DNA of 64,000 nucleotides. Source: Leptobrachium leishanense (lineage: Eukaryota > Chordata > Amphibia > Anura > Megophryidae). A program made the position numbers and the translations under genes. The DNA lies in the NCBI GenBank assembly GCA_009667805.1, contig CM019068.1, positions 5,005,218 to 5,069,217 of the forward strand. The letters run 5' to 3'. Under the pieces are notes generated by a model that worked only from the letters and a program-made list of their open reading frames with translations, had not been told where the DNA came from and did not search any database. Below, piece after piece: positions 60,185 to 64,000 of the stretch (its first letter is position 1; every line of letters begins with the position of its first letter).

Positions 60185-61520
60185 AGTGACTATGTTACAT
60201 GTTTACAGAATGCGCCTGTACACATGTAACACGGTGACTATATACAGAATGCGCCTGTGAACATGTAACATAGTGACTATATACAGAATGCACCTGTAAA
60301 CATGTAACAGTGACTATATACAGAATGTACCTGTAAACATGTAACATAGTGACTATATACAGAATGCACCTGTAAACATGTAACAGTGACTATATACAGA
60401 ATGCACCTGTAAACATGTAACAGTGACTATATACAGAATGCGCCTGTAAACATGTAACATAGTGACTATATACAGAATGCGCCTGTGAACATGTAACATA
60501 GTGACTATATACAGAATGCACCTGTAAACATGTAACAGTGACTATATACAGAATGCACCTGTAAACATGTAACAGTGACTATATACAGAATGCGCCTGTA
60601 AACATGTAACATAGTGACTATATACAGAATGCACCTGTAAACATGTAACAGTGACTATATACAGAATGCGCCTGTAAACCTGTAACATAGTGACTATATA
60701 CAGAATGCGCCTGTAAACATGTAACACAGTGACTATATACAGAATGCACCTGTAAACATGTAACACAGTGACTATATACAGAATGTGCCTGTAAACATGT
60801 AACACAGTGACTATATACAGAATGCGCCTGTGAACATGTAACATAGTGACTATATCAGAATGCACCTGTAAACATGTAACAGTGACTATATACAGAATGC
60901 GCCTGTAAACCTGTAACATAGTGACTATATACAGAATGCGCCTGTAAACATGTAACGCAGTGACTATATACAGAATGCACCTGTAACATGTAACATAGTG
61001 ACTATATACAGAATGCGCCTGTAAACATGTAACACAGTGACTTATACATGAATCGCCTGTGACATGTAACTAGTGACTATATACAGATGCACCTGAAACA
61101 TGTAACACAGTGAACATATACAGAATGCACCTGTAAAATGTATCCATTGACTATATACCAGAATGCCCTGTAAACATGGTAACACAGTGACTATATACAG
61201 AATGCGCACTGTACATGTAACACCAGTGACTATATACAGAATGTGCCTGTAAACATGCAACACAGTGGACTATATACAGAATGCGCCTGTAAACATGTAA
61301 CACAGTGACTATATACAAAGCATGCAAACTGTAAACAGAATATACAGAATGCGCCTGTAAACATGTAACAGCAGTGACTATATACAGAATTGCGCTGTAA
61401 ACATGTACATAGTGACTATATACAGAATGCTACCGTAAGCATGTAACAACAGTGACTATATACAGAATGCACCTGTAAACATGATAACACAGTGACTATT
61501 ACAGAAATGCACCTGTAACA
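60185..61520. repeat. 36/39-bp minisatellite
   Basis: About 35 units with tgactatatacagaatgc and ctgtaaacatgtaaca. Length classes arise from taacag, taacatag or taacacag at the joint. 61020-61520 is rich in single-base indels, similar to the noisy block at 43030-43790. It ends where an LTR begins at 61526. Confidence 0.95.
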
Positions 61521-61525
61521 TGTAA

Positions 61526-62572
61526 TGTCACGGATCCCTCTGATTACCAAGTGTGGTCCCTTTACGCAGACCGCTCTCTACCCTTCCGATCCTTGAAGGT
61601 CGGCAAACACTAGAAAGACAATTAACCAGACAATAGATAAACAAGGGTAACACCAACAGGGGTATGGAAAGAGTATTGTCACGGAATCCTTCTGACTACC
61701 CAGATATTGATCTCTTTCTGTAGCTCCCTTTCTACTCTTCCGACCTTGAATGGTCGGCAAAGCTATATAGACAATGAAGCAGGTAACAGATAAAGAAAGG
61801 GAAACACCAGACAGATCACAAGTCCTCCCTAGGACTTTAGTAATAGCAGAGGTAATTGATGTGTGCTTAGGGTCACATAGACTGACCTCGGTACCAACGT
61901 TAAGGGCAGAACCAAAGCAGAGTAAATGCCAATACCAGGGGTCATACACAGGAGGGTTCGTTTGCCAAATGCAGGAAGTCATACACAGAGGGTTCGTTTG
62001 CCAATGCAAGGGTCATACACAGGAGGGTTCGTTTGCCAATGCCAAGGGTCATACACAGGAGGGTTCGTTTGCCAATGCCAAGGGTTATACACAGGAGGGT
62101 TCGTTTGCCAATGCCAAGGGTCATACACAGGAGGGTTCGTTTGCCAATGCCAAGGGTTATACACAGGAGGGTTCGTTTGCCAATGCCAAGGGTCATACAC
62201 AGGAGGATTCGTTTGCCAATGCCAAGGGTTATACACAGGAGGGTTCGTTTGCCAATGCCAAGGGTCATACACAAGAGGATTCGTTTGCCAATGCCAAGGG
62301 TTATACACAAGAGGATTCGTTTGCCAATGCCAAGGGTTATACACAGGAGATAGCCAAAATACACAAGAGCTCTGCGGGAGGTGAATACCACGTCAGGGCA
62401 CCGGTGAATGGAGAGACTGGGTTTTAAACCGGCGGGTCCGCGTCATAACGCCAGGCCCCGCCCTCGGCGTCCCACGTGAGCGCACCCGGAAGCGTTTACA
62501 TTCGGCGCCTGGCCAGCGAGCAGCGAGGAAGCTGCTGCCAGGCGCCCCATCCCCTGACCACCCACCGTGACA
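61526..62572 (-). repeat. 3' LTR of a chromodomain Ty3/gypsy element, with a duplicated edge
   Basis: The right end is ccgtgaca (62572). Two alternative left ends both start TGTCACGG: 61526 and 61677. The first 151 bp (61526-61676) is a diverged version of the start of the second, so either the LTR has a partial duplication or a second LTR remnant abuts it. The TGTCACGG/CCGTGACA 8-bp inverted termini fit an LTR. It contains the 36-bp minisatellite listed next. Confidence 0.75.
61930..62350. repeat. 36-bp minisatellite inside the LTR
   Basis: About 12 units of 36 bp with tacacaggagggttcgtttg and ccaatgccaag. ggtcat and ggttat subtypes alternate, giving a 72-bp dimer. The period is 12 codons, so the open frames are artefacts. 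Confidence 0.96.
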
Positions 62573-62585
62573 GAACCCCCCTCCA
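62573..62585 (-). other. Polypurine tract
   Basis: Minus strand reads tggaggggggttc directly before the TGTCACGG start of the 3' LTR. Confidence 0.7.
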
Positions 62586-62599
62586 GGGGCGGCCACTGG

Positions 62600-64000
62600 A
62601 CGACCCCAGGGGCACGGGGGTGCGCCAAATAGAAGGCCTTCACTAGCCTAGGAGCATGGACTTCCGCAGCCGGTACCCAAGAACGATCCTCCGGACCGTA
62701 ACCCACCCAATCGACCAAGTACTGCAAAGACCCCTAGACATCCTGGCACCCAGAATGGCCTTAACTTCGAACTCCTCCTCGCCCTCCACAGAGACAGGAG
62801 GCGGTGGAGCATGGACTTTGGTGTACCGGTTACATAACAACGGCTTCAAAAGGTTTACATGGAATACATTGTGTATCTTAAAATGGGGGGGTAACGCCAA
62901 AGCATAGGAGACAGGGTTGAGTCGCCGTAGAATCTTATAGGGGCCGATATACCTAGGAGCCAACTTCATGGAAGGCACTAAGAGCTTGATGTTACGTGAA
63001 GACAGCCAAACCCTGTCCCCAACTTGATACACGGGTGCCTGCCTCCTGTGTCTGTCGGCCTTGGTTTTTCTGGATGGCACTACTCTCCTCCAGTGCCCGT
63101 CTCACTCTCCCCCAAGTCTCTTTCAATGATGCCAGTTGCTCATCTAAAGCAGGAATCGTGGTATCAGGAAACGTGGCGGGGAGCACGGGAGGATCAAAAC
63201 CATAAACAGCGAAGAAAGGAGAATGTCCTGTGGATTCACTCACTGCGCTGTTCAAAGCATATTCTGCCCATGGTAGCAGGTCTGACCAGTTATCTTGTTG
63301 TTCTGAGATAAAGCACCTGAGATATTTCTCTATATTTTGGTTTGCTCGTTCTGCTGCTCCGTTGGTCTGGGGGTGATAAGCCGAAGAGAAAGAGAGGTCT
63401 ATCCCTACGTTCTTACAAAACCCTCTCCAGAATCCGGAGATGAATTGGGTCCCCTATCAGAGACTATCTCCCGAGGGACACCGTGAATGCGGACCACATT
63501 GGCAATGAATATGGGCACCAGTTCAGCTGCCGAAGGTAGTTTCCGAAGAGGAACATAGTGGCCCATCTTGGAAAATCGATCTATGATCGTAAGTATCACT
63601 GTATTCCCTCTTGACTCAGGTAACTCTACTATAAAATCCATGGCTACATGTGACCAGGGTCGTTCGGGGATCGGCAAAGGCTGGAGTAAGCCAATGGGTG
63701 CTGTTTTGGGACTTTTCTGCCTTGTGCACACTTCGCACACGGCAATGTAATCTTTGACATCTCGGCGCAACGTGGGCCACCAGAGGAGTTTACTGATACT
63801 AGACACAGTCTTGGTGATACCCATATGCCCGGAAGTTTTATTATCATGATAGATGTTAAGTACTTCCTCTCTTTCGTTCTCAGGTACAAAGAGTCTCGCA
63901 GGAGGTTTTCCCCCAGGAGCTGCGCCCTGGACGGTCTGCAACCTTTTCATTAGAGGAGACGAGACACTAATCGTGGTAGCGGCTATAATCCTTTCCTGGG
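62600..64000 (-). pseudogene. Ty3/gypsy (chromovirus) Pol: integrase with chromodomain, frameshifted and cut by the window edge
   Basis: Minus strand; the frame is open to the right edge, so RT/RNase H lie outside. The integrase zinc domain (H-x-H...CEVCTRQK, about 63860-63720), MDFIVELP with the first catalytic Asp, and VSDRGPN with the second are in one frame. After a shift near 63430 the NGAAERAN segment with the catalytic Glu follows, then LNSAVSESTGHSPF. After another shift near 63070 comes QVGDRVWL and a GPF/Y-like module (RYIGPYKIL). After a third near 62735 come chromodomain residues [18 protein letters not shown] chromodomain at the integrase C-terminus defines chromoviruses and directs insertion to marked chromatin. 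At least three frameshifts make it inactive. Confidence 0.9.

Noticed and set aside
61774..62427. Repeat protein of 217 codons (FANAKGHTQEGS type)
   Set aside because: Reading of the 36-bp minisatellite within the LTR; other frames on both strands are equally open.

Overview
The window looks like vertebrate nuclear DNA, most likely from an amphibian (probably a frog). It holds spliced exons of a pancreatic-lipase-family gene, an L2/CR1-type LINE, a chromodomain Ty3/gypsy element, a BED-finger hAT transposase, a Ngaro-like tyrosine-recombinase element and PIF/Harbinger-like MITEs, in a sequence that is roughly 60% tandem repeat. There is nothing bacterial or viral in layout. Taxonomy is inference from repeat content only.

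Layout. 1-18235: a very large inverted repeat (foldback). Its left arm is over 9.5 kb of a 56/53-bp satellite, its centre is an AT-rich palindrome (about 9945-11142), and its right arm carries about 1.1 kb of the same satellite inverted. The right arm is split by an L2-like LINE (11151-16959), which is itself split by a young gag-only LTR retrotransposon (11636-15989). 18236-21998: no recognised gene; a CpG-rich patch with a CRE/ETS-site palindrome, then a 25-bp minisatellite (20055-21690). 21999-51530: four exons of a plus-strand pancreatic-lipase-like gene. They join in phase, and two introns of 13.3 and 15.7 kb are filled mainly with satellites: a 36-bp array of about 13 kb (with an assembly gap) in the first, and in the second an ORF1-only LINE, a 33-bp and a 27-bp minisatellite, two MITEs and a 54-bp satellite. 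The 54-bp satellite is again in inverted arms (40790-48690 and 49806-50975) around a 1.1-kb spacer.

That spacer (48697-49800) carries a train of about ten consecutive hairpins between 48992 and 49744, the most unusual structure in the window. The same plan (tandem-repeat arm, hairpin-forming core, inverted tandem-repeat arm) occurs twice with unrelated sequences.

51567-64000: a transposon graveyard. It holds a LINE RT scrap, a decayed hAT transposase, a Ngaro-like tyrosine recombinase plus SGNH hydrolase, a third MITE, a 36/39-bp minisatellite, and the 3' end of a chromodomain Ty3/gypsy element running off the right edge. The only host gene supported is the lipase. Its upstream exons (including the nucleophile Ser) and its C-terminal exons are not recognised here. 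Almost all long open frames in the window are frames of satellites whose unit length is a multiple of three and should not be annotated as proteins.
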